This document shows, in pieces, positions 8,529-16,116 of a stretch of 64,000 bases of DNA (its first letter is position 1; the number at the start of each line of letters is the position of its first letter). The DNA is taken from positions 25,220-89,219 of the forward strand of contig CAWJTH010000231.1 in assembly GCA_963845495.1 (NCBI GenBank), read 5' to 3'. The notes below the pieces were generated by a model. That model made no database searches, was not told the origin of the DNA, and worked only from the letters and a program-made list of their open reading frames with translations. The stretch is from JAZKFT01 sp963845495 (GTDB lineage Bacteria > Bacteroidota > Bacteroidia > Chitinophagales > Chitinophagaceae). The position numbers were made by a program, and so were the translations under genes.

Positions 8529-9269
8529 CTACGCTTTTGGCTTTGCTTTTTTACTGGTAATTAATTTAATAATAATGGGTGCTGTTGTAACCAACACAAT
8601 ACCCAAAACAATTATTTCAAGATGTTCTTTTAAATCAAAATGAAGCCAGTCCCAAATCCATTTTTGCAAAAAATAGCCACCGAAGAGCATCAAGAAAACC
8701 CAAGCCACACAGCCAATAATATTGAAATACACGAATTTTTTCTTTTCCATGCCTACAATGCCACCAACAATTGGTGCAAATGTGCGGATGATAGGCACAA
8801 ACCTAGCAATTACAATTGCCCAACCGCCTTTTTCTTCATAAAAGTCATGGGCTTGCATCAAATATTTTTTCTTGAAAAGAAAAGTGTCTTTTCTCTCATA
8901 CAAAAAAGGGCCGCTTTTCTTACCAAACCAATAACCGGCCATGTTTCCTAAAATACCCATTAGGCTTATTAAGCCCCACAAAAGAAATAAATCAACCCAC
9001 TGATTTTGGATATTGCCAAGGCCAAACAATCTTAAAAATTGATGGGCTAAGCCTGGATGTTCAATTTTAAATTCATCTTTCATAGTGTGAGCACACATGC
9101 CAGCTACAAACAAAAGAGAATCTCCAGGTAAAAAAAAGCCTGCCATGAGGCCGGTTTCAGCAAATACTATAAACAATAGTAGCCAAAGGCCGCCGTGGTC
9201 TATATAAAACATTGGTTGTAAAAGCTGGCTCCAGTGAAAGGCATCCAGCAGAAAATTGGAAAACATCAT
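8529..9269 (-). CDS. DedA family membrane protein
   Basis: The 246-residue protein belongs to the DedA/VTT (SNARE-associated) superfamily of inner-membrane proteins; some members flip lipid carriers such as undecaprenyl phosphate and support membrane potential. Seen: GLMAGFFLPGDSLLFVAG near residues 40-57, the re-entrant loop with its acidic residue, and ARFVPIIRTFAPIVGG near residues 155-170, the conserved FxRxxP...G element. The C-terminus is a hydrophobic helix with a basic tail (KAKPKA). The C-terminal half of a DedA is all present, so the gene is complete. Confidence 0.93.
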   Translation of the reverse strand: MMFSNFLLDAFHWSQLLQPMFYIDHGGLWLLLFIVFAETGLMAGFFLPGDSLLFVAGMCAHTMKDEFKIEHPGLAHQFLRLFGLGNIQNQWVDLFLLWGLISLMGILGNMAGYWFGKKSGPFLYERKDTFLFKKKYLMQAHDFYEEKGGWAIVIARFVPIIRTFAPIVGGIVGMEKKKFVYFNIIGCVAWVFLMLFGGYFLQKWIWDWLHFDLKEHLEIIVLGIVLVTTAPIIIKLITSKKAKPKA

Positions 9270-9357
9270 ATTGGTTTAACCCTTGTTTGGGCGGTTGTGA
9301 TAACAACGAAATTGCCTTTTAATTCATTGATGTTATCGGTCAAAAATTTGTATAAGT

Positions 9358-9615
9358 CTATTGAAATATCATTTTTTCTTTTGGAGAATAACGCAAAAGT
9401 ATGACTGCAAACGGTTTTAAGCCCTTTGCGTAAATTAATTCACCAAAATCTTTGTCTTCGGTAAGTATTGGCATTTCGTGAATGGTAGAATATTGTGCTA
9501 TCACTTCATCCATTTCACCGCGTAAAATATCCTTCACGCAAATAAAATCAATGCCCGCATTTCTGCAGGCATCAAGCAGTTCAAAATTTAAACTTTCATC
9601 TATCAACAACTTCAT
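9358..9615 (-). CDS. DUF5615 PIN-like toxin of a toxin-antitoxin pair
   Basis: The product starts MKLLIDESLNFEL and carries the acidic pattern of DUF5615 PIN-like RNases: Asp5-Glu6, Asp37-Glu38 and the TEDKDFGEL segment near residues 52-60. At 85 residues it is shorter than many relatives, ending in YSPKEKMIFQ, so the C-terminal helix may be lost. Its ATG overlaps the end of the DUF433 gene by 4 nt, the usual coupling of such modules. The role as an RNA-cleaving toxin is inferred from the family. Confidence 0.85.
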   Translation of the reverse strand: MKLLIDESLNFELLDACRNAGIDFICVKDILRGEMDEVIAQYSTIHEMPILTEDKDFGELIYAKGLKPFAVILLRYSPKEKMIFQ

Positions 9616-9839
9616 GCGTGAGCTAGTTCTATTTTTTCATTCTCTATAATAGCTCCTGCATAATTGATACATTCCAATATTTCTTCTTTGGTAAGGTGGT
9701 CGTAATCTTTTAACAGCGTTGTTATGTCAGCGCCTTGGCCTAATTTTTCTAAAATGAATTCCACTTTTATACGTGTTCCTTTAATTACAGGCTTACCCAT
9801 GCACACGCCTTCTCTTTTCCAAATTTTTTCGAAACGCAT
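9612..9839 (-). CDS. DUF433 antitoxin
   Basis: The 75-residue protein matches DUF433: MRFEKIWKREGVCMGKPVIKGTRI-type start with the conserved GKPVIKGTRIKVE, then ILEKLGQGADI, DYDHLTKEEIL and the C-terminal helix with ALxY-like INYAGAIIENE. Members have a winged/helix-turn-helix fold and neutralise DUF5615 toxins while repressing their own operon. It is the first gene of the pair and is preceded by a perfect TAnnTTTG box. Confidence 0.88.
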   Translation of the reverse strand: MRFEKIWKREGVCMGKPVIKGTRIKVEFILEKLGQGADITTLLKDYDHLTKEEILECINYAGAIIENEKIELAHA

Positions 9840-9852
9840 GATTTCTTTTTTT

Positions 9853-9860
9853 CAAAGTTA
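9853..9860 (-). promoter_or_regulatory. -7 box of the DUF433/DUF5615 operon
   Basis: Read on the minus strand this is TAACTTTG, 13 nt upstream of the antitoxin ATG. There is no TTG at 19-nt spacing. Confidence 0.5.
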
Positions 9861-9876
9861 AGTAACAATTTTTATT

Positions 9877-11118
9877 TTAAACACTTTCGCCCAATTCTCC
9901 TTCCCACTTGCTTACCACGCTGGTGGCCAATGCATTACCCACCACGTTGGTCATGGTGCGGAACATATCGCAAAAATGGTCAATCGGTAAAATCAACGCC
10001 ACACCTTCTGGCGGAATTTTGAACATGCCGCAAGTGGCTAAAACTACTACCAAACTGGCCCTTGGTACACCCGCAATGCCTTTGCTGGTAAGCATCAGTA
10101 CCAACAGCATCGTTAATTGGGTCGGTAAATCGAGCGGTACATGATAGGCTTGTGCAATGGCCAAGCTGGCAAATGTCATGTAAATCATGCTGCCATCTAA
10201 ATTAAAAGAATAGCCAAGCGGTAAAACAAACGCTACAATTTGATCTTTACAACCGAAGCGTTCCAATTCTTCCGTTAATTTGGGAAAAACTGCTTCGCTG
10301 CTGGTCGTTCCAAATGCAATCAATAACGGTGTGATGATGCGTTTCATCAACACAAACATGCGGTTGCGTAAAATAAGGTATCCCACAAATATCAACACTA
10401 CCCAAAGAGCAGCAATGCCAATTAAAAAATAAGCAAAATAGATAAAATAGAACTGAAAAATTCCCAATCCCCTAACAGCAATTACGGCAGCCAAAGCACC
10501 AAACACACCAAACGGAGCAAAATTCATTACATAACCAACGATTTTCAAAACAATATGCGCCGCAATGTCCAAAGCTTTGATTAGTGGTTTTGCATAGTCG
10601 CCAACGGCGGCCGCTGCAACACCAAAAAAAACGGAGAAAATAACCAACTGTAACATTTCGTTGTTGGCCAATGCATCAAATAAGCTTTTGGGAATTAAAT
10701 GATCTACAAAGTGCGCCAGCGAAAAGCCTTGTTGTTTAGCGGCAGCCAAATCTTTTAAGGCATCGTTGTCCATTTCGCTTAAGTTGATGTAACTGCCAGG
10801 ATGTAGCAAATTTACCAACAACATGCCCAATAAAAGTGAAGTAAGCGATGCACAAACAAACCATAAAATAGCCTTACCGCCAACTCGGCCAACCGTTTTC
10901 ATATCGCCCAATTTTGCTATGCCTACCACCAAAGTTGTAAAAACAAGCGGCGAAATAATCATTTGCACCAAATGCAAAAAAAGCGTACTCAGCAATTTTA
11001 TATTGGTAGAAAAAGACTTGGCCCATTCGGGCGACGTGCTTTTATTCACTAAAGCGCCTACGACAATCGCGGCAGCCATGGCAATAAATATATACAGCGT
11101 TAATTTATTTTTCTTCAT
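9877..11118 (-). CDS. Dicarboxylate/amino acid:cation symporter (DAACS family)
   Basis: The 413-residue membrane protein is a GltP/DctA-type carrier that takes up glutamate, aspartate or C4-dicarboxylates with sodium or protons. Seen: the serine-rich hairpin AFGTTSSEAVFPKLTE near residues 268-283, the cation and substrate motif NLDGSMIYMTFA near residues 308-319, and TSKGIAGVPRASLVVV near residues 347-362, corresponding to HP2. The N-terminus lacks a cleavable signal, as usual. C4-dicarboxylate uptake would fit with the nearby fumarase, but that is only a guess. The leader contains an inverted word repeat shared with purL. Confidence 0.94.
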   Translation of the reverse strand: MKKNKLTLYIFIAMAAAIVVGALVNKSTSPEWAKSFSTNIKLLSTLFLHLVQMIISPLVFTTLVVGIAKLGDMKTVGRVGGKAILWFVCASLTSLLLGMLLVNLLHPGSYINLSEMDNDALKDLAAAKQQGFSLAHFVDHLIPKSLFDALANNEMLQLVIFSVFFGVAAAAVGDYAKPLIKALDIAAHIVLKIVGYVMNFAPFGVFGALAAVIAVRGLGIFQFYFIYFAYFLIGIAALWVVLIFVGYLILRNRMFVLMKRIITPLLIAFGTTSSEAVFPKLTEELERFGCKDQIVAFVLPLGYSFNLDGSMIYMTFASLAIAQAYHVPLDLPTQLTMLLVLMLTSKGIAGVPRASLVVVLATCGMFKIPPEGVALILPIDHFCDMFRTMTNVVGNALATSVVSKWEGELGESV

Positions 11119-11155
11119 CTAGCAGATTTGGTTGGGTGCCCGCAAAATACGGGAA

Positions 11156-11291
11156 ATGCCACAGATTCATAAATTTTGCACAGAATGTTTAGAAAGGCAA
11201 TATTTTAATCTGCAACAATTGTTATTTTCATATTCAATTAACTTTCCTTTCCCTAAAAAAATCTGTGCAAAATCTGTGAATCTGTGGCAAT
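11156..11291. repeat. Inverted repeat between the symporter and purL genes
   Basis: The left arm at 11,156-11,184 (atgccacagattcataaa and on) matches the right arm at 11,262-11,291 in reverse at about 26 of 29 positions. It shares the word gccacagattca with the repeat at 2404-2526. It lies between divergent genes, so it is in both leaders and not at a transcript end. Confidence 0.8.
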
Positions 11292-11315
11292 ATTATCGGT
11301 TAACTTCGCCGCATC

Positions 11316-13526
11316 ATGGAAATTACCGTAGAAACAGCCCAACAACTCAGGTTGACGGCGGATGAATTTGAACTGATTAAACAGGCCTTGGGCCGTACTC
11401 CAAACTTTAATGAACTATGCGCATTCAGCGGCATGTGGAGTGAACATTGCAGTTATAAAAATAGTATAAAATGGCTGAAAACCTTACCTCGCGATGGCGG
11501 TAAAATGCTGGTAGCCGCTGGCGAAGAAAACGCTGGTTTGATGGATATTGGGGATGGTTTAGGCGTAGTATTTAAAATTGAAAGTCATAATCACCCGAGT
11601 GCTTTGGAACCTTACCAAGGTGCGGCAACGGGTGTTGGCGGTATTAATAGAGATATTTTTACGATGGGTGCAAGGCCAATTGCGCAATTAAATAGTTTGC
11701 GTTTTGGCAATTTGGAAGAAGCAAAAACACAGCACTTGCTAGCTGGGGTGGTAAAAGGCATTGGCCATTATGGTAACTGCTTCGGCGTGCCAACTGTTGG
11801 TGGTGAAATTTATTTTGAAGATAAATACCACACCAATCCGCTTGTAAATGCAATGAGCGTTGGTATTGTAAAAATTGGCGAAACTGTTTCTGCCACTGCC
11901 GAAGGGGTTGGAAATCCAGTTTTTTTTGTAGGCAGCGCAACCGGAAAAGATGGTATTGGCGGTGCTAGTTTTGCCAGTGCTGATATTACCGATGAAAGCA
12001 CATCTGAATTACCTGCGGTTCAAGTGGGTGACCCATTTCAAGAGAAAAAATTATTGGAAGCTTGCTTGGAAGTATTAAAAACCGGAGCCGTAGTGGGCAT
12101 GCAAGATATGGGCGCAGCCGGCATTATTTGCAGCACGGCCGAAATGAGCGCCAAGGGAAAAAGTGGTATGCGCATTGATTTGGATAAAGTTCCGACACGC
12201 CAAGCGAACATGAAAACCTGGGAATTATTGCTAAGCGAAAGCCAAGAACGCATGTTATTGGTGGCCGAAAAAGGCAGGGAAGAGGAAATTTTGAAAGTGT
12301 TTGAAAAATGGGATTTGCCATGTAGTAATATCGGTGAAGTAACTGACGATGGCTTGCTGAAATTTTACATGCAAGGCATGTTGGAAGCCGAAGTACCAGC
12401 CGAAGTATTAGTGTTGGGTGGCGGCGCTCCGCAATATTCCCGCGAATACACCGAAGCAAAATACATACAAGATGTAAATGCTTTTGATGATGGTTCTATT
12501 TCTGTACCAGTTGATTTGCAACTAGTTGCGGAGAAACTGATTCAAGTTCCAAACATTGCTTCCAAGCGTTGGGTGTATAACCAATATGATAGCATGGTTG
12601 GAACCGGAAATACCAGCACTAACACCCCAAGCGATGCAGCCATCAGCCTAATTAAAGGAACAAAAAAAGGTATTGCGATGACGGTAGATTGCAACAGCCG
12701 CTATGTTTACGCCGACCCGTATAAAGGAACGATGATGGCGGTGAGCGAAGCTGCACGCAATATTGTATGCAGTGGCGGCGAACCCCTGGGCGTTACTAAT
12801 TGCCTCAATTTTGGCAATCCTTACAACCCAGAATTATACTGGCAATTTGTAATGGCTATCAAAGGCATGGGTGAAGCTTGTGTAAAATTTAATACGCCAG
12901 TAACTGGTGGAAACGTTAGTTTTTATAACCAAAACCCTGATGGCCCGATTTATCCAACACCAACAATTGGCATGGTTGGTTTGTTAGAAAACATGTCGGA
13001 AAAAATGACGCTTGACTTTAAACAAGCGGGTGATGTGATTATTTTACTGGGACAAGTAAATAACGACATCAACAGCAGCGAGTATTTGCATAAAATTTGC
13101 GGCGTACAATATAGTCCGGCACCACATTTTGAATTGGAAGAAGAATATCAATTGCAACAAACTGTTTCAAGCCTCATCAAGCAAAACTTATTACAATCCG
13201 CCCACGATATTAGCGAAGGAGGATTGTTTGTAACCTTGTGTGAGAGCGGGTTTCCAAGGAATTTGGGCTTTACACTTTCTGTGGATGCAAGTGTTCGTGC
13301 CGATGCATTTTTGTTTGGTGAATCGCAAAGCAGGGTGGTAGTTTCTGTTAAAAAAGAAACGGTTGAGGCTTTTATAGAAGCCATGAAGCAATCATCAACA
13401 CCATTTTTAATTATTGGTGAAACGACAGATTCAAACATTGAGGTTGATAATAAAGATTGGGGAAGTATTGTTGGTTGGAAAAAGAAATATGACGAGGCAA
13501 TTGAAAATATTTTGGGTAAAAATTAA
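11316..13526 (+). CDS. purL: Phosphoribosylformylglycinamidine synthase, small PurL type
   Basis: This enzyme converts FGAR to FGAM in purine synthesis, using ATP and ammonia delivered by PurQ with PurS. The 736-residue length is that of the short Gram-positive/Bacteroidota type, so separate purS and purQ genes are needed and are not in the window. Seen: MWSEHCSYKNS near residues 39-49, the metal/phosphate stretch ESHNHPSALEPYQGAATGVGG split over residues 89-109, and DMGAAGI and ISEGGLFVTL in the two halves. The N-terminus starts with MEITVETAQQLRL, normal for the family. The next gene starts 78 nt later and is unrelated. Confidence 0.96.
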   Translation: MEITVETAQQLRLTADEFELIKQALGRTPNFNELCAFSGMWSEHCSYKNSIKWLKTLPRDGGKMLVAAGEENAGLMDIGDGLGVVFKIESHNHPSALEPYQGAATGVGGINRDIFTMGARPIAQLNSLRFGNLEEAKTQHLLAGVVKGIGHYGNCFGVPTVGGEIYFEDKYHTNPLVNAMSVGIVKIGETVSATAEGVGNPVFFVGSATGKDGIGGASFASADITDESTSELPAVQVGDPFQEKKLLEACLEVLKTGAVVGMQDMGAAGIICSTAEMSAKGKSGMRIDLDKVPTRQANMKTWELLLSESQERMLLVAEKGREEEILKVFEKWDLPCSNIGEVTDDGLLKFYMQGMLEAEVPAEVLVLGGGAPQYSREYTEAKYIQDVNAFDDGSISVPVDLQLVAEKLIQVPNIASKRWVYNQYDSMVGTGNTSTNTPSDAAISLIKGTKKGIAMTVDCNSRYVYADPYKGTMMAVSEAARNIVCSGGEPLGVTNCLNFGNPYNPELYWQFVMAIKGMGEACVKFNTPVTGGNVSFYNQNPDGPIYPTPTIGMVGLLENMSEKMTLDFKQAGDVIILLGQVNNDINSSEYLHKICGVQYSPAPHFELEEEYQLQQTVSSLIKQNLLQSAHDISEGGLFVTLCESGFPRNLGFTLSVDASVRADAFLFGESQSRVVVSVKKETVEAFIEAMKQSSTPFLIIGETTDSNIEVDNKDWGSIVGWKKKYDEAIENILGKN

Positions 13527-13604
13527 GCGATTTTATGGGTCTATAATTAAAAGATTAATGTAGAACTAACCATTTTTTGTAAATTGTGTTTCTAAATAAA
13601 GGTT

Positions 13605-13865
13605 ATGGTTATTGAAATTCCAGATGAAGTATTTAAGCTGCCAGTAGACAAGAACAAGCTGGCGATTGATTTGGCTGCTGAACTTTATCGGCAAGAACAA
13701 GTAAGTCTTGGCCGCGCCGCCGAAATTGCAGGCATTTCTAAAACGCAGATGCAAGATGAGGTAGCACACCGAGGTATTGAAATACATTATACTGTTGAAA
13801 TGTACGAGCAGGATATGGAAGCGGTAAAATGGATCCAACAGCAACGACATGGTAGTAGTAAGTGA
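13605..13865 (+). CDS. UPF0175 family antitoxin
   Basis: The 86-residue protein matches UPF0175: a short N-terminal strand (MVIEIPDEVFKL), then AAELYRQEQVSLGRAAEIAGIS, a helix-turn-helix, and a C-terminal helix. Such proteins are the antitoxin partners of DUF3368 PIN-like toxins and likely bind their own promoter. Its 3' end overlaps the toxin gene by 17 nt, showing translational coupling. Confidence 0.88.
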   Translation: MVIEIPDEVFKLPVDKNKLAIDLAAELYRQEQVSLGRAAEIAGISKTQMQDEVAHRGIEIHYTVEMYEQDMEAVKWIQQQRHGSSK

Positions 13866-14334
13866 TACCACTGCGATTACCAATTTATTTCAGATTGGTA
13901 AATTGCACCTATTGGAAAAACTGTATGGGGAAATATTGATACCAGATTCTGTTTATAAAGAATTGTCGGATTTTCATGATAAAAGTCTGTTGGATAAATT
14001 GACCGATTTTCATATAATCGCTTGCTTTGTGCCTGATTCATCGTTGTCTGAAATTATTCAAGCCCAAAAACTAGACAAAGGTGAAACGGATGCCATCCTT
14101 CTTGCCAAAATAAAGAATGCAGACTTACTGATAATCGACGAATTAAATGGAAGAAAAGTTGCAATAGGATTAAATTTAAGAATTATAGGGATACTTGGTA
14201 TAATTAGAGATGCGAAATTGGAAGGTTTGATACAAGCAATAAAGCCTTTGTTAGATGATCTACGGTTAAAAACAACGTTTCGTTTTTCCGATATTTTATA
14301 CGAAAAATTATTATTGGATGCAGGAGAAAAATAA
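13849..14334 (+). CDS. DUF3368 PIN-like toxin
   Basis: The 161-residue protein opens with MVVVSDTTAITNLFQIGKL, the DUF3368 start with the first acidic residue of the PIN active site (Asp6), followed by DKGETDAILLAK near residues 76-87 with the Glu/Asp pair and LLIIDELNGRKVA near residues 92-104. PIN proteins are metal-dependent RNases. Here the activity is inferred. The gene overlaps the upstream antitoxin gene by 17 nt and the downstream hldD by 17 nt, an odd placement of a mobile module directly against a cell-envelope gene. Confidence 0.88.
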   Translation: MVVVSDTTAITNLFQIGKLHLLEKLYGEILIPDSVYKELSDFHDKSLLDKLTDFHIIACFVPDSSLSEIIQAQKLDKGETDAILLAKIKNADLLIIDELNGRKVAIGLNLRIIGILGIIRDAKLEGLIQAIKPLLDDLRLKTTFRFSDILYEKLLLDAGEK

Positions 14335-15364
14335 CATCATTGTTACAGGCGCCGCAGGTTTCATCGGCAGCATGCTAGCTCAATTCTTAAACAAAAAGGG
14401 TTATGATAACTTGATTTTGGTTGATGATTTTGGCACCGAAAAAAAACGGGTAAATTGGGAGCATATCCAAGCAGCGCATGTTGTTGAACGCTACAATTTG
14501 TTCGATTGGTTAGAAATGCACGACATAAAAGTGAATTTCGTTTTTCACCTTGGTGCCAGAACAGATACGACCGAATTTGATTATGCGATCCACCAAAAAC
14601 TAAATGTGGAATATAGCGAAGCTATTTGGAAATATTGTGCAAAAAACAATGTGCCGCTAGTGTACGCTTCAAGTGCTGCAACCTATGGTGGTGGCGAGTT
14701 TGGTTATAATGACGACCACGATATAATTGAAAAATTGCAACCGCTCAATCCTTACGGTATCAGCAAAAATGAATTTGACAAATGGGCGATTAAACAAGTT
14801 GGCAGTGGGCAGATAACAGATGGCAGTGCCGCCATCCGCCATCCTTCATTCGCCGAGCAAACACCGCCTTTCTGGGCCGGACTAAAATTTTTTAATGTTT
14901 ACGGCCCGCAAGAATATCACAAGGGCCGAATGGCTTCGGTAATTTGGCATGCCTTCAACCAAATAAAAGAAAAAGGACAAGTGAAATTGTTTAAAAGCCA
15001 TCGCCCAGATTTTAAAGATGGTGAGCAACTACGTGACTTTGTGTACGTTAAAGATGTGGTGAAAGTGATGTACTGGCTGTTCGAAACCATGACCGAAGGT
15101 AAATGGTTGATGGAGCAAAATGGGTTGTATAATCTTGGAACGGGAACGGCTAGAAGTTTCCATGATTTAGCGGTTGCCACTTTCCATGGGCTTGATTTGA
15201 AGCCCAATATTTTATTTATTGACATGCCCGAAGACATCCGCGATAAATACCAATACTTTACCGAAGCAAACATGCAAAAGCTAAGAGGTGCAGGCTATCA
15301 GGATAAATTTTATAGTCTTGAAGAAGGCGTGAACGATTATGTAAGAAATTATTTGAAACCGTGA
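14318..15364 (+). CDS. hldD: ADP-L-glycero-D-manno-heptose 6-epimerase
   Basis: The enzyme makes ADP-L-glycero-beta-D-manno-heptose for the inner core of lipopolysaccharide. The 348-residue short-chain dehydrogenase has the NAD(P) glycine motif TGAAGFIGS at residues 10-18, SSAATYG at about 116-122 and the catalytic YGISK near 146-150. FFNVYGPQEYHKGRMAS is typical of HldD. The segment between about residues 161 and 178 (VGSGQITDGSAAIRHPS) is not expected from the family and is encoded by an inverted word repeat inserted in frame. The start overlaps the toxin gene; MQEKNNIIVTG is a normal N-terminus. The stop codon lies in the next word repeat. Confidence 0.93.
   Translation: MQEKNNIIVTGAAGFIGSMLAQFLNKKGYDNLILVDDFGTEKKRVNWEHIQAAHVVERYNLFDWLEMHDIKVNFVFHLGARTDTTEFDYAIHQKLNVEYSEAIWKYCAKNNVPLVYASSAATYGGGEFGYNDDHDIIEKLQPLNPYGISKNEFDKWAIKQVGSGQITDGSAAIRHPSFAEQTPPFWAGLKFFNVYGPQEYHKGRMASVIWHAFNQIKEKGQVKLFKSHRPDFKDGEQLRDFVYVKDVVKVMYWLFETMTEGKWLMEQNGLYNLGTGTARSFHDLAVATFHGLDLKPNILFIDMPEDIRDKYQYFTEANMQKLRGAGYQDKFYSLEEGVNDYVRNYLKP
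14798..14844. repeat. In-frame word repeat inside hldD
   Basis: The left part (14,798-14,828) holds gttggcagtgggcagataac and further words, the right part (14,829-14,844) ccgccatccgccatcc. These are the same gatggcagttgacgga words as at 26,740-26,775, 31,877-31,949 and inside hemW. Confidence 0.7.
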
Positions 15365-15433
15365 AATGCGAAACGTCAATCGTGAGTTTCCATATCTTGC
15401 TTCAAAACTCACGATTGACGTCTCACGTTTCAC
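15361..15433. repeat. Long inverted word repeat between convergent genes
   Basis: The left arm (15,361-15,389) with gaaacgtcaatcgtgagttt pairs with the right arm (15,405-15,433) over nearly 29 bp. Because hldD and the phosphoribosyltransferase gene converge, it would form a bidirectional terminator-like hairpin. It supplies the hldD TGA stop codon. The same gtgaatcgtgag words occur inside the DUF255 and MMPL genes. Confidence 0.85.
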
Positions 15434-15437
15434 GACA

Positions 15438-15929
15438 TTACTCCAAATATGCCCCCGTCACCTCGCCGTTTTCCACTTCCACAAAAATGTGTTCTTGAAT
15501 AGTTGTGGCCACAGAAAAACCAACATAATCCGCAGAAACTGGAAACTGTTTGTGCGTTCTTTCTACCAACACCAACGCTTGTATTTTTTGTGGTTGAAAT
15601 TCAAGGAAGGGTTTTAATGCATAGGTCAATGTTTTGCCGCTCATGGCTACATCATCTATTAAAATAATTACCGAATGGTTAAAATCAAGGTTGGCGCTTA
15701 ACTTAATTGTTAATGGAATTTTCTTATCCAAAGCAATTTCCATTACTTCAATTTTCCCATCGAAAGATAATGCCAGCATAGGTTGTAGGATGTTGGCCAA
15801 TATTGTACCATTGCCTTCAATGCCTACTAAAATTATATGGTTGGCATCAGTGTTGCGTTCCGCAATTTCCAATGCCATGCGTTGCAATTTCTTTTGGGCT
15901 AGTGTTTTATCTAGGATGTAATTTTTCAA
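15438..15929 (-). CDS. Phosphoribosyltransferase (PyrR-like type I)
   Basis: The 163-residue protein has the type I phosphoribosyltransferase fold with the PRPP loop IDDVAMSGKT at residues 91-100 and an N-terminal LVGIEGNGTILA stretch. It resembles the PyrR/Hpt group; whether it is uracil phosphoribosyltransferase, a regulator or a nucleotide salvage enzyme cannot be settled. The start is a TTG codon, the only possible one before MKNYILDKTL; no ATG is nearby upstream. The leader is part of an inverted repeat shared with the divergent Fe-S protein gene. Confidence 0.85.
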   Translation of the reverse strand: MKNYILDKTLAQKKLQRMALEIAERNTDANHIILVGIEGNGTILANILQPMLALSFDGKIEVMEIALDKKIPLTIKLSANLDFNHSVIILIDDVAMSGKTLTYALKPFLEFQPQKIQALVLVERTHKQFPVSADYVGFSVATTIQEHIFVEVENGEVTGAYLE

Positions 15930-15930
15930 G

Positions 15931-16113
15931 AAAAGTTGTTGGTATTTAGTCGTTAATATTCACCAAAAATAGAAAATAATTGCCTGCGTTATTCAATGCA
16001 CAATATTAGCCATATTTAAACATTTTAAAAATGAAAGCACGTAGTTTTGAGAAATAGAAATATAGAAGGGCTTTGAAAGTCTAACTACCAATTACTAACT
16101 TCTAACTACTTTT
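15931..16113. repeat. Inverted word repeat between divergent genes
   Basis: The left arm (15,931-15,957, gttgttggtatttagtcgtt) and the right arm (16,081-16,113, ctaactaccaattactaact) lie directly against the two divergent start codons. The family is that of 5951-6070. The arms are imperfect. Confidence 0.65.
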
Positions 16114-16116
16114 CTT

